From Lucinisca nassula (lineage: Eukaryota; Mollusca; Bivalvia; Lucinida; Lucinidae): a DNA stretch of 64,000 nucleotides. Under the pieces are notes generated by a model. It saw nothing but the letters and a program-made list of their open reading frames with translations, searched no databases and was not told where the DNA came from. Shown here piece after piece: positions 43,996 through 53,619 of the stretch (its first letter is position 1; every line of letters starts with the position of its first letter). The position numbers and the translations under genes were made by a program. The DNA lies in the NCBI GenBank assembly GCA_963580285.1, contig OY757025.1:118051900-118115899 (forward strand), written 5' to 3'.

Positions 43996-44146
43996 CCCCC
44001 TCTTCAAGAAAGTCAACATTAATGATGATGCCAAGCCAATGTCAGAATCAGAATTGTTATTGGTGACATGTCAAATGACATTCATACACCAGGACCTGTG
44101 ATGTGGGAAGTTAGTCCCTCGCTCTTACCAAAGAGTGTAAATTTAG

Positions 44147-44410
44147 CTACCCAATTTTCAGCACTTTCAGCTGTCGAAATATGATCAAATCGGGAAGGGC
44201 TTTCCAATCTCTAATGGTTCTGGGGAAGAACGACTCTTTATAAATGTCAGTTCTTGCAGTGAGGGTCCGAAACGCCAGCAAATGGTGATTTCTACAGTGT
44301 CTAGCTGGGGGAACAAGGTCATCTGCTGGAATGCTGGCACCACCCTTTAGACCTTTGTATAAAAGGATGAGCCAAATGTCAGCTAAGTCAAGTTCGAATA
44401 TGTACAAACC
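44147..44410 (-). pseudogene. LINE reverse-transcriptase C-terminal tail fragment
   Basis: The minus-strand frame contains the block R-T-D-I-Y-K-E-S-F-F-P-R-T-I-R-D-W-K-A-L-P, the signature tail of LINE ORF2 proteins of the CR1/jockey/L2 type, preceded by a Y-K-G-L-plus-Arg/His-rich stretch usual there. Only the last 70 or so residues remain; the RT domain and endonuclease are absent. The open frame continues upstream (to 44554) into a tRNA-like SINE head that is not LINE coding. It is a 5'-truncated, dead fragment. Confidence 0.7.
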
Positions 44411-44469
44411 CCAATCTAATGACGTGAATGCTGTTACACAGGAAAGAAGCATAGCTGAAACAAAAATCC

Positions 44470-44640
44470 CAGCCTCTTGCGGGATTTGAAGGGCAGCTAC
44501 TGTGGTGAAAGTCCAATGCTCTGACCACTTAGCCAAAAGAGTTGACACCCTCATGCAGTTGTCACAGATTGGTTATAAACCTATATAAAGCTCTGCCTAA
44601 TCTACCAAGGTAGATAACTGAGGCTAGGAGCTGTGGGCCG
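44470..44640 (-). mobile_element. tRNA-derived SINE-C head joined to the LINE tail
   Basis: Minus strand reads TGGCTAAGTGGTCAGAGC (A box) and CTTCAAATCCCGC (B box), correctly spaced for a pol III promoter. The sequence upstream of it repeats 43892-43991. Immediately 3' is the LINE tail at 44147-44410. Confidence 0.6.
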
Positions 44641-44664
44641 AAACGGTGGGGTTAGTTGTATCTA

Positions 44665-44880
44665 TGGCAATCGTACACCACAACCTCTTTGTAATACTAT
44701 TAATGGGGTCCAAAGCAAAAACCTTGTTAGTTAAACAATTGTGTTATATATCCAAACAAAAATGTTTAGGTTATATAGAAAAATGACCATTTATGGTCAT
44801 TTGTCTAAATAACCTATACATTTTTGGGATCCATCTTGAAACTGTGTTATATCCAAAACCGTGCACCTGTGAAAATTGTA
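44665..44880. mobile_element. Pogo-like MITE (ACCACAACCTC family), copy 1
   Basis: CACCACAACCTCTTTGTAAT start, internal palindrome AGAAAAATGACCATTTATGGTCATT, and diverged right side with GTGTTATATCC. A better copy is at 49755-49985. Confidence 0.65.
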
Positions 44881-44884
44881 TATG

Positions 44885-45090
44885 GAATGTGGCTAAGAAG
44901 TCTAGAATGAGAATGTTGCCAGGTTTGATCAATCACCCTTTTTCTTGAGGCACCTCACCTGTTGGTTCTCAATGGACCAAGGAAGTTTCTACTTAGAATA
45001 AATAGTTTTTTAACCTCATAAATGGTTTATGAGTTGGTTCTGAATCAACCTTTGTATCCGCCAAACTCCTCTCAAGCTGCACTTAGTAAT
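44885..45090. other. Unassigned spacer
   Basis: No gene or repeat recognised. Confidence 0.4.
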
Positions 45091-45385
45091 GCTTTGTTTG
45101 TTTGATTTGAGGTTTAACATCCCCGTCAACACTGTATAGGTCATTTTCGAGATGTTGCTTCCAATTTTGTGGGACTTTTACCCAACATTGAGATGAAATG
45201 ACATCTCATGCCCTGTCGCCCAATGAAACCAATAGGGTTTATAAGCATGGACAGTTCGACCGCTTTACCTGGGTAGGCTTAGGTCCTCTAAGCTATTTAC
45301 CAGTACTCCTGTGCGGTCGGATTTCAGCTCTGCGTGGAAGCATCATGCAGCATATCTATTTCTTCAAGCCCCTATGGGCGGGGGC
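45091..45385 (-). mobile_element. SINE-A, reverse orientation, near full length
   Basis: Starts with the tail complement TTTGTTTGTTTGATTTGAGG and ends with the head complement CCCCTATGGGCGGGGGCC. GCACTTAGTAATGC before it and GCACTTCATATTGC after it may be a decayed target duplication. Confidence 0.75.
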
Positions 45386-45471
45386 CGCACTTCATATTGC
45401 TGGCAAAGCACTCATATAGAAGGTACACCAATTTTCAATTGGCTCAAAATGCAAAATAATATTAACCCTTA

Positions 45472-46263
45472 TCATGCTGAATATTCATTTAAGCCACACC
45501 CATTTCTGTCTATCAACCAATCAAACTACTTGATGTAATTTATTGCTACAAATTCATAAATTGAATGCCAAACAGTGCAGATCCTGATCAGATGGCTTCT
45601 TCAGAAGCCATCTGATCTGGATCTTCACTGTTTGCAAAGATAGGGGTTGTCGTGAACAGCAAGATAAGACTTCTTCAGAAGCCATCTGATCTGGATCTAC
45701 ACAGTTTGCAAAGATATGGGTTGTTGTGAACAGCAAGATAAGACTTCTTCAGAGCCATCTGATCTGGATCTACACTGTTTGCAAAGATAGGGGTTGTCGT
45801 GAACAGCAAAATAAGACTTCTTCAGAAGCCATCTGATCTGGATCTACACTGTTTGCAAAGATAGAGGTTGTCGTGAACAGCAAGATAAGACTTCTTCAGA
45901 GCCATCTGATCTGGATCTACACTGTTTGCAAAGATAGGGGTTGTTGTGAACAGCAAGATAAGACTTCTTCAGAGCCATCTGATCTGGATCTACACTGTTT
46001 GCAAAGATATGGGTTGTTGTGAACAGCAAGATAAGACTTCTTCAGAGCCATCTGATCTGGATCTACACTGTTTGCAAAGATAGGGGTTGTCGTGAACAGC
46101 AAAATAAGACTTCTTCAGAAGCCATCTGATCTGGATCTACACTGTTTGCAAAGATAGAGGTTGTCGTGAACAGCAAGATAAGACTTCTTCAGAGCCATCT
46201 GATCTGGATCTACACTGTTTGCAAAGATAGGGGTTGTTGTGAACAGCGCCAGAAAAGGGTTAA
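45472..46263. mobile_element. Palindromic MITE M1 with its right half amplified
   Basis: Starts as a normal M1 copy (TTAACCCTTATCATGCTG). After the first CAGCAAGATAAG the right half, beginning ACTTCTTCAGA(A)GCC and running to CAGCAAGATAAG, repeats about eight times in 73-74 bp steps before a final GGGTTAA end. Two unit types (TTCAGAAGCC and TTCAGAGCC) alternate in a partly regular order. The 60-62 aa frames here come from the repeat. Confidence 0.8.
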
Positions 46264-46387
46264 AAGGACCAGAAAACAAACAAACAAGGAACTCAAACTT
46301 CAACCCTTAAGCTGCTGAAAAATAAGTGCAACTTAAATTTTGTCATCTGTTGATCTTCTTGCAAACTATTCAAACATATTTTTGCAT

Positions 46388-46452
46388 ATAGTGTGGACCC
46401 GGACCAGACTGCTCCCAGAGGAGGTGCAGTCTGATCTGGGTCCACACTGTTT
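46388..46452. repeat. H1 hairpin element
   Basis: ATAGTGTGGACCCGGACCAG and CTGATCTGGGTCCACACTG flank a GAGGAGGTGC centre. Confidence 0.65.
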
Positions 46453-46572
46453 TCCAATAATGGCCTTTAATTAATCAGCAGACCGTAAAGCAGCCAAACA
46501 ATTGATGTGACTGGCATCTTCAGGTTAGTGTGTCATGGAAAATTGCTTAGCATACTACATTCAGACTTAAAT

Positions 46573-46673
46573 TCTTAACCCTTACCCTTCTGTTCACAAT
46601 AACCCTCCTAATCTGACTGGTTCAAAGACAGAAATGGGCATGGCTAAATTAATTATTCAGCAGGGTAAGGGAT
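46573..46673. mobile_element. Short M1-related MITE without the palindrome
   Basis: TTAACCCTTACCCTTCTG, ACAGAAATGGGCATGGC and ATTATTCAGCAGGGTAAGGG: ends and internal blocks of M1, with the central palindrome deleted. Confidence 0.55.
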
Positions 46674-46675
46674 AG

Positions 46676-46978
46676 TTTTTTGTTTGTTTGATTTGAGGTT
46701 TAACGTCCCCGTCAACACTGTAAAGGTCATTTTGGAGACGTTGCTTCCAATTTTGTGGGACTTTTACCTGACATTGAGACGAAATGACATCTCAAGCCCT
46801 ATCGTCCAATGAAACCAATAGGGCTTATTAGCATGGACGGTCCGCCTCGCTGCGTGGTTCCTGGACAGGCTTAGATCCTCTAAGCGGTTTTCCAGTACTA
46901 GTGTGCGGGCCGGATTCAGCTCTGCGTGGAAGCATCTTGCAGCCCATATATTTCTTCAAGCCCCTATGGGCGGGGGCT
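46676..46978 (-). mobile_element. SINE-A, reverse orientation
   Basis: TTTGTTTGTTTGATTTGAGG through CCCTATCGTCCAATGAAACC to CCCCTATGGGCGGGGGC. Confidence 0.78.
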
Positions 46979-47387
46979 AGAAGGGATAGTATTTTATGGG
47001 TAAATATACCATCCAGGATAAAAGGTGCCAGGATGAAAATTCAAAAGCTTTTAACTTTAGGTACATTTGCATACTGGAGTATGCACTAAAAATAAAAAAG
47101 CTTCCCAAATAAAATTGGACTCCTTTGTTTATTGTAATAAAATAACCAATTCCCTCTGTTGTGAAAATTTAAATGTACCAGGATTGATCCAAACTCTACA
47201 TACCTATTAACTGTATGTACTATTCCTTCTGGTATGAAAATTCAAAACTTATCCCGATTTTGTACCAAAATCCCAATTTTGTACCAAAATTGATCCAAAT
47301 TCTACAAACCACATCACATTTACATCACATTATTCAGATGAGATGCCCTAGAATGTGGTGCCACAATTCAGGGTCTACACAGTGACA
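46979..47387. other. Unassigned AT-rich spacer
   Basis: Repeated ACCAAAATCCCAATTTTGTA-like phrases; no gene seen. Confidence 0.4.
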
Positions 47388-48190
47388 CAATATCATGTAG
47401 TAAACTGTACTTGTTCAAATTTTAGAATAAGTTTAGTAAGAGTTGAGGTGTCCAAATATTAGGGAATATAATACATGTATATACATAATTATTGGTACCT
47501 TAAAAATGCTAAAAGTTTGGACACCCTGAGGACTTGCTGTAATTCTGCTAAATTGTATCACGATCCAGCAAGGAGTCTAGAAGGTACAGATGAAATGGCA
47601 AACAATGTAGACCCTGATCAGACTGCTCCTTCAGGAGCCGGCCCCCTCCCATCGGGGCTTGAAGAAATATATGGGCTGCATGATGCTTCCACACAGAGCT
47701 GAATCCGACCCGCACACAAGTACTGGTAAACTGCTTAGAGGATCTAAGCCTGCCCAGGAAAAGCAGTGCGCACGAGTCGGACCGCCTATGCTTATAAACC
47801 CTATTGGTTTCATTGGGCGACAGGGCTTGAGATGTCATTTCATCCCAATGTCGGGTAAAAGTCCCACAAAATTGGTAGCAACGTCTCCAAAATGACCTTT
47901 ACAGTGTTGATGGGACATTAAACCTCAAATCAAACAAAAGACACAATATCATGTTTTAAACTGTACTTGTTTAAATTTTAGCATAAATTTAGTAAGGAGT
48001 TGAGGTGTCCAAATATTAGGGAATATAATATATACATATTGGTACCGTAAAAATGCTAAAAATTTGGACACCCCGAGGACTTGCTGTAATTCTGCTAAAT
48101 TGTTTCACGATCCAGCAAGGAGTCCAAAAGGTACAGATGAAATGGCAAACAGTGTAGACCCTGATCAGACTGCTCCTTCAGGAGCAGTCT
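47388..48190 (+). repeat. Duplicated 250-bp segment around a SINE-A
   Basis: 47388-47637 (ACACAATATCATGTAGTAAA ... CTCCTTCAGGAGC) recurs at 47940-48188 with modest divergence. Between them sits the SINE-A at 47638-47939. Each copy contains a pair of inverted GGTGTCCAAAT motifs and an H1 hairpin; the first hairpin is cut in half by the SINE, the second is complete. A related decayed copy flanks the pogo MITE at 36290-37020. Confidence 0.7.
47638..47939 (+). mobile_element. SINE-A, full length
   Basis: CGGCCCCCTCCCATCGGGGC start, CTCAAATCAAACAAAAG tail, inserted in the middle of an H1 hairpin. Reading frames on both strands here are accidental. Confidence 0.8.
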
Positions 48191-48209
48191 GATCTGGGTC
48201 TAGACTGCT

Positions 48210-48640
48210 TGCTTACGCCTACCAGTCCCAATACTTAGGATCATTACAGTATGTTTCTTGAGGCGGTGAAGCTAGGTGGGTTCAATTATTTTATCTTCCT
48301 AACCCGCTGGCCATAATCTTTTGAACAAACCTTTTTACTGTTTCTGTAATGGCTGCCATGGCAACCAACACTACTGCAGGCAATGAAAATCGCTCTGACA
48401 TAATTTTGCTCATTCTGAGAAACAGCAGTTTGTCATTATGTACAAGGAAATTAATTTAAATAGTCTTTATTCATGCTACATAATTATATAGTGCAAAATA
48501 AAAATTTCACTTCAAAGTAATTTACATTTTTTCAAACCCTTGAGATACCAAGAAAAAACTGCATCTGAAAATATTATATTTTATGGCATCTGCTATAGTG
48601 CTACATATTTTTGCAAACTTTTAAAAAATATTTTTGCATA
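48210..48640. other. Unassigned spacer
   Basis: No gene or repeat recognised in this stretch. Confidence 0.4.
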
Positions 48641-48647
48641 CAGGCAA

Positions 48648-49020
48648 ACAGTGTGGATGCAGATCAGACTGCTCTGATCAGGGTCCACACTGTTTGCTTT
48701 GTTTTGTTTGTTTGATTTGAGGTTTAACATCCCCATCAACACTGTATAGGTCATTTTGGAGATGTTGCTTCCAATTTTATGGGACTTTTACCCGACATTG
48801 AGATGAAATGACATCTCAAGCCCTGGCGCCCAGTGAAACCAATAGGGTTTATAAGCATGGACGGGCCGACTCGCACCGCTTTGCCTTGGCAGGCTTAGAT
48901 CCTCAAAGCGGTTTACCAGTACTAGTGTGCGGTCGGTTTCAGCTCTGCGTGGAAGCATCATGCAGCCCACCTATTTATTCAAGACCCGATGGGCAGGGGC
49001 CGTCAAACTGTTTGCAAGAA
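48648..49020 (-). mobile_element. SINE-A inserted in an H1 hairpin
   Basis: The hairpin GCAAACAGTGTGGATGC ... GGTCCACACTGTTTGC is followed by the SINE (about 48702-49005). ACTGTTTGC is repeated right after it (before AAGAATG), giving a 9-bp or longer target duplication. Confidence 0.72.
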
Positions 49021-49187
49021 TGACTTTCAATAATCAGCAGACAACAACTATTGTGACTGGTATCTTAAGGGATAAATTAGTGTATGTTTAAGGGGAATGG
49101 GAACACCTTCAGGGGAGGCAACTCCTGCAAAAGTATTTTTGTCTCCCATGTCAATAGGGGTCAACCCCATTTTCAGGGGGTTGGTTG

Positions 49188-49482
49188 GTTGATTTGAGTT
49201 TTAACGTCCCCTTCAACACTGTAAAGGTCATTTTGGAGACATTGCTTCCAATTTTGTGGGACTTTTACCCGACAGTGAGATGAAATGACATCTCAAGCCC
49301 TGCCGCCCAATGAAACCAATAGGGTTTATTAGCATGGACGGTCCGCCTCGCAACGTGGTTCCTGGACAGGCTTAGATCCTCTAAGCTGTTTACCAGTACT
49401 AGTGTGCGGGCCGGATTCAGCTCTGCGTGGAAGCATCATGCAGCCCATATATTTTTTCAAGCCCCTATGGGCGGGGGCCATT
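49188..49482 (-). mobile_element. SINE-A, reverse orientation
   Basis: GGTTGGTTGATTTGAGTTTT start (diverged tail complement) to CCCCTATGGGCGGGGGCC. Confidence 0.75.
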
Positions 49483-49614
49483 TTTCAGGGGGACTGAGCC
49501 TATAGAAAAGTGGACAGGAATGCCCAAAAGTTGTCTCCCTTTGAAAAAAAGGCCGGAAAATGAGCTTCCATTCCCTTTAAAGAAAGTTTTCTTATTTTTC
49601 AATTAAAGCATATG

Positions 49615-50085
49615 TTGGGGACGGGCTTGGAGAAATAGATTGGGCTGCATGGTGCTTTCCATACAGAGCTGAAACCAACAGTAACATAAGTTTTGGTAAA
49701 CCGCTTAGAAGTAAGCCTGCCCAGACAAAGTGGTGTGAGTCAGATCATCCCTGCATATACACCACAACTTCATTATAACACGGTTCGTTATAACACGGTT
49801 ATGGATATAACACGGTTTCATGATGGATCCCCAAAATGTATAGATTATATAGAAAAATGACCATAAATGGTCATTTTTCTATATAATCTATACATTTTTG
49901 TTCCGATATAACACTGTTGTTTAACTAACACGGTTTCTGCTTTGGACCCCATTAACAGTGTTATAAAGAGGTTGTGGTATAAATGGTATTGGTTTGGGCA
50001 ATAGGACTTGATGTTCCATCATCTCAGCGTCCGAAAAAAGTCCCACAAAACTTGTAACAGCTTCTCCAAAATCAGGATCTATACT
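49615..50085 (+). mobile_element. Old SINE-A split by a pogo-like MITE
   Basis: 49618-49754 is the SINE head and middle (GGGCTTGGAGAAATAGATTG, AAACCGCTTAGAAG). It resumes near 49988 (ATTGGTTTGGGCAATAGGAC) and ends near 50080. The interruption is the MITE at 49755-49985. Confidence 0.7.
49755..49985. mobile_element. Pogo-like MITE (ACCACAACCTC family), copy 2
   Basis: TATACACCACAACTTCATTA and, inverted, TATACCACAACCTCTTTATA ends, with repeated TTATAACACGG motifs and a central palindrome around TGACCATAAATGGTCA. It sits inside a SINE-A copy and is therefore younger than it. Confidence 0.75.
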
Positions 50086-50104
50086 GTTTTCCATTCTGCT
50101 TCTG

Positions 50105-50430
50105 ATGTCATTTCATCTTAACCCTTGTCCTGCTGAATATTCATATATGCCACACCCACTACCGATTATCAACCAATCAGATTACCTGATGCAAATTATT
50201 GCAACAAATTCACAATCTGAATGGCAAACAATGTAGATCCTGATCAGATGGCTTCATCAGAAGCCATCTGATCTGGATCTTCATTGTTTGGAAAATAAGG
50301 CATATCCGGGCTCAGCAGGACAAGGGTTAATGTCGGGTAAAAGTCCCACAAAATTATAAGCAACGTCTCCAAAATGACCTATACAGTGTTGACAGGGACG
50401 TTAAACCTCAAATCAAACAAAACAAACTAA
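50105..50430 (+). mobile_element. SINE-A 3' half split by an M1 MITE
   Basis: GATGTCATTTCATCT (to 50117) continues after the MITE with TGTCGGGTAAAAGTCCCAC and ends with the CTCAAATCAAACAAAAC tail. The MITE (50118-50330) has TTAA at each end, so it transposed into the SINE. Confidence 0.75.
50118..50330 (+). mobile_element. Palindromic MITE M1 nested in SINE-A
   Basis: TTAACCCTTGTCCTGCTGAA ... CAGCAGGACAAGGGTTAA, 213 bp, complete. The clean interruption of the SINE gives exact ends. Confidence 0.82.
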
Positions 50431-50434
50431 ACAA

Positions 50435-50900
50435 ACATTCTGCTTCTGAATCCATGGCAAAAATTGAAATCATGCAACAGAAATGGCTGAAAATCAGGGT
50501 AGAAATATTCAGCATCATGGCATGAGGGTTAATGCCTACCGAATTAATGCCAATGAACCTTAAAACTCAGAGAAAATTGAGACTAGCAGAAACTGTAGGA
50601 AGAAATAAACACAACAAGATTGATGTCTAAATACAGAAAAAAACAGCTGCCTTAGTGAAGAAAGTAAATTACTGCTGTCAATTTTCATTGCTTCTAATAC
50701 AACTGTTTTCCGAATGGGTGGAAAATAAACCTGTATCAAAAAGCTCATCAGCGTGACCTTGAACCCTATGGAGGAAACTACTGCAATCCATGTATCTCTT
50801 GTATTTTCCCATACAGCTATCGAAGATATCCTAACTATAAGTTAGTCTTTTCATTCTTCTGAAATTGTGAATTTCTAGATGTTCATTCTACCGGTCAGTC
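50435..50900. other. Unassigned spacer
   Basis: No gene recognised; a short frame at 50560-50748 has no supporting motif. Confidence 0.4.
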
Positions 50901-50904
50901 AACC

Positions 50905-52070
50905 TGTGTAGACACTGATGAGATGGCTTGTTAGGAGCTAATTTTTGGCAACTTGTGTAGACACTGATGAGCATTACGATAACACGCCCGTGCATCATAA
51001 TGCATTTTTTACGTCTCTAAGACGGTCAATTTTCTGATGGAAATTTGTGATAGTATTCTTATTTATACTCAAAACATAGATTGTGGGTGCTCGTTAGACC
51101 CGCCTCATTGAGGCGGTTCTAACGAGTACCCACAACCTAAGTCAATGAGCAGAAATAAGGAAAATCATGTATACCCCCTAAACCCCAGTTTTCTATACAT
51201 AAAGTGGGGTGTAAGGGGGTGTTCATTTCACGGACTTGTAAGCGTGATGGATGGCTTATAATGAGCAAAGTTTTTGGCAAATGGTGTAGACACTGATGAG
51301 ATGGCTTGAAATGAGCTAAGTTTTGGGCAAATGGTGTAGACACTGATGAGATGGCTTATAATGAGCTAAGTTTTTGGCAAATGGTGTAGACATTGATGAG
51401 ATGGCTTATAATGAGCTAAGTTTTTGGCAAATGGTGTAGACACTGATGAGATGGCTTATAATGAGCTAAGTTTTTGGCAACTTGTGTAGACACTGATGAG
51501 ATGGCTTATAATGAGCTAAGTTTTTGGCAAATGGTGTAGACATTGATGAGATGGCTTATAATGAGCTAAGTTTTTGGCAAATGGTGTAGACACTGATGAG
51601 ATGGCTTATAATGAGCTAAGTTTTTGGCAAATGGTGTAGACACTGATGAGATGGCTTATAATGAGCTAAGTTTTTGGCAAATGGTGTAGACACTGATGAG
51701 ATGGCTTATAATGAGTTAAGTTTTTGGCAAATGGTGAAGACACTGATGAGATGGCTTATAATGAGCTAAGTTTTTGGCAAATGGTGTAGACACTGATGAG
51801 ATGGCTTATAATGAGCTAAGTTTTTGGCAAATGGTGTAGACACTGATGAGATGGCTTATAATGAGCTAAGTTTTTGGCAAATGGTGTAGACACTGATGAG
51901 ATGGCTTATAATGAGCTAAGTTTTTGGCAAATGGTGTAGACACTGATGAGATGGCTTATAATGAGCTAAGTTTTTGGCAAATGGTGTAGACACTGATGAG
52001 ATGGCTTATAATGAGCTAAGTTTTTGGCAAATGGTGTAGACACTGATGAGATGGCTTATAATGAGCTGCC
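50905..52070 (+). repeat. 50-bp satellite array, interrupted by an M2 MITE
   Basis: Unit ATGAGCTAAGTTTTTGGCAA / ATGGTGTAGACACTGATGAG / ATGGCTTATA repeats about 16 times from 51252 to 52068, nearly identical. Diverged copies at 50905-50971 lie on the other side of the MITE insertion. Variants (ACATTGATGAG, CAACTTGTGTAG) recur, suggesting block duplications. Confidence 0.92.
50972..51249. mobile_element. Palindrome-centred MITE (M2), copy 2, inside the 50-bp array
   Basis: CATTACGATAACACGCC start and CTTGTAAGCGTGATG end (imperfect inverted ends), central palindrome TCGTTAGACCCGCCTCA ... TGAGGCGGTTCTAACGA. The 50-bp unit is broken at GATGAG / ATGGCTTATA, marking the insertion point. Same family as 34926-35205. 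Confidence 0.7.
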
Positions 52071-52129
52071 TCATCCGGACCTACATAGCTTGCATTGATA
52101 TTTTTACCAGTCTACCTGGTTGAATGGGT

Positions 52130-52735
52130 TCAAGAGAATCTGATTTTTAACTTGCACTGGTGCAGCTAACTTGCACTGGTGCAGTTATCTGTAAACTATA
52201 ACTATCCTGCTATATCAAGAATCCAATTTTTAACTTGTACTGGTGAAGCTATCCGCAATGTATCCTGCTAATTCAAGAATCCATTTTTTTTTTAACTTTT
52301 TCTGGTGCAGCTTCCAGCCAACTATAACTATCCTGCTATATCAAGAACGCAATTTTTAACTTGCATTGGTGCAGCTATCTGTAAACTATGCAAACTATAA
52401 CTATCCTGCAATATGAAGAATCCAATTTTTGACTTGCACTGGTGCAGCTACCTGCAAACTATAACCATACTGCTATGTTAAGAATCCAATTTTTAACTTG
52501 CATTGGTGCAGCTATCTGTAAACTATAACTATCCTGCTATATCAAGAATTCAATTTTTATTTGCACTGGTGCAGCTATCTGTAAAGTACAACTATCATAC
52601 TGTATCAAGAATCCAATTTTTAACTTGCATTGGTGCAGCTATCTGTAAAGTATAACTATCATGCTGTTTCAAGAATCCAATTTTTAACTTGCATTGGTGC
52701 AGCTATCTCTTAACTATAACTATCCTGCTATATCC
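52130..52735 (+). repeat. About 62-bp tandem array, roughly nine copies
   Basis: Landmarks GCAGCTATCTGTAAACTATA, ACTATCCTGCTATATCAAGA and ATCCAATTTTTAACTTGCA alternate regularly; copies are diverged and one has an internal duplication. Confidence 0.82.
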
Positions 52736-52739
52736 AAAT

Positions 52740-53184
52740 GAAACAAGAATAGCTCGATCTAGTAACATATCAATAGAATGATGCTTTTTTTCATGGAAGC
52801 CAGACCAGAAAGCTTCTTTGTTGTAGTATATACCACCAGCTAAGACATAATCCATAAGTTGTACAATAATTTATCTTAAACATCAGGCTGCTTCAATAAA
52901 ATAACTGAATCATTATCTTAAAAGTATATGAACAAGTCATTTCTTTCTGTCTAATGATATAACAAGAAGTTTGGTAGAAAGGCAAACAGTATGAAGCCAG
53001 ATCAGACTTATCTGGCTCCACACTGTTTGCTCAAGAACTACTTTTCTAAAGTTCTTGGCAATAATTTACAATAATTAGGGTAATTGTTATAAGAGAGACT
53101 GCTGTCCAATCAATCACTGGAGAATAAAGTAGATGATTATCTGTCAATAGAATATTATCTCACTCCATGCCTTATGATTTTACT
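52740..53184. other. Spacer with one H1 hairpin
   Basis: Mostly unassigned. GGCAAACAGTATGAAGCCAG ... CTGGCTCCACACTGTTTGC at 52980-53031 is a short hairpin of the H1 family. Confidence 0.5.
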
Positions 53185-53619
53185 TCAGAAGAAGGTTACC
53201 TGTAAAACCTGGGCTGGGCTCATGGGCTGGGCTTGGGCTCGAATTTTTGGGCTCGAATGAAAATGGGTTTAACTCAGGACATAGGTGAAACAGGGTCAGT
53301 TTTTGACCTTTCAACTTTGTTTGTTGTCTGGTTGTAGGAACTGTTAAAGAGAATTGCTCCCATGGGCCCCTGTCAAGATTATAATTACCGAGTTTGTTTT
53401 CCTGTGCTTGATTTGTGTTGCAACCAGCAAAATCTGGATTTCGACATCGAAAAAGACAGGATTCATTACTTTTAATTGAGCCAGAAGATGCCTAAGCTCC
53501 AAAAAGACCTAGGTGATCAGCAAAAACTCGGAACAGACTGTGCAGATGTGCAGGCTGAACCGAGCCTTTAGTGGTGGGGCAGGGGTCAGTGCAGGTTTAC
53601 TTTACTTTCAGAGTAAGAT

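Noticed and set aside
44411..44554. N-terminal part of the 135-residue minus-strand frame as LINE coding
   Set aside because: It lies over a tRNA-like SINE head; only the C-terminal part resembles LINE ORF2.
51252..52070. Hammerhead motif in the 50-bp satellite (ACTGATGAGATGG)
   Set aside because: The CUGAUGA core is present but there is no GAAA segment and no stem I or III complementarity within one or two units.
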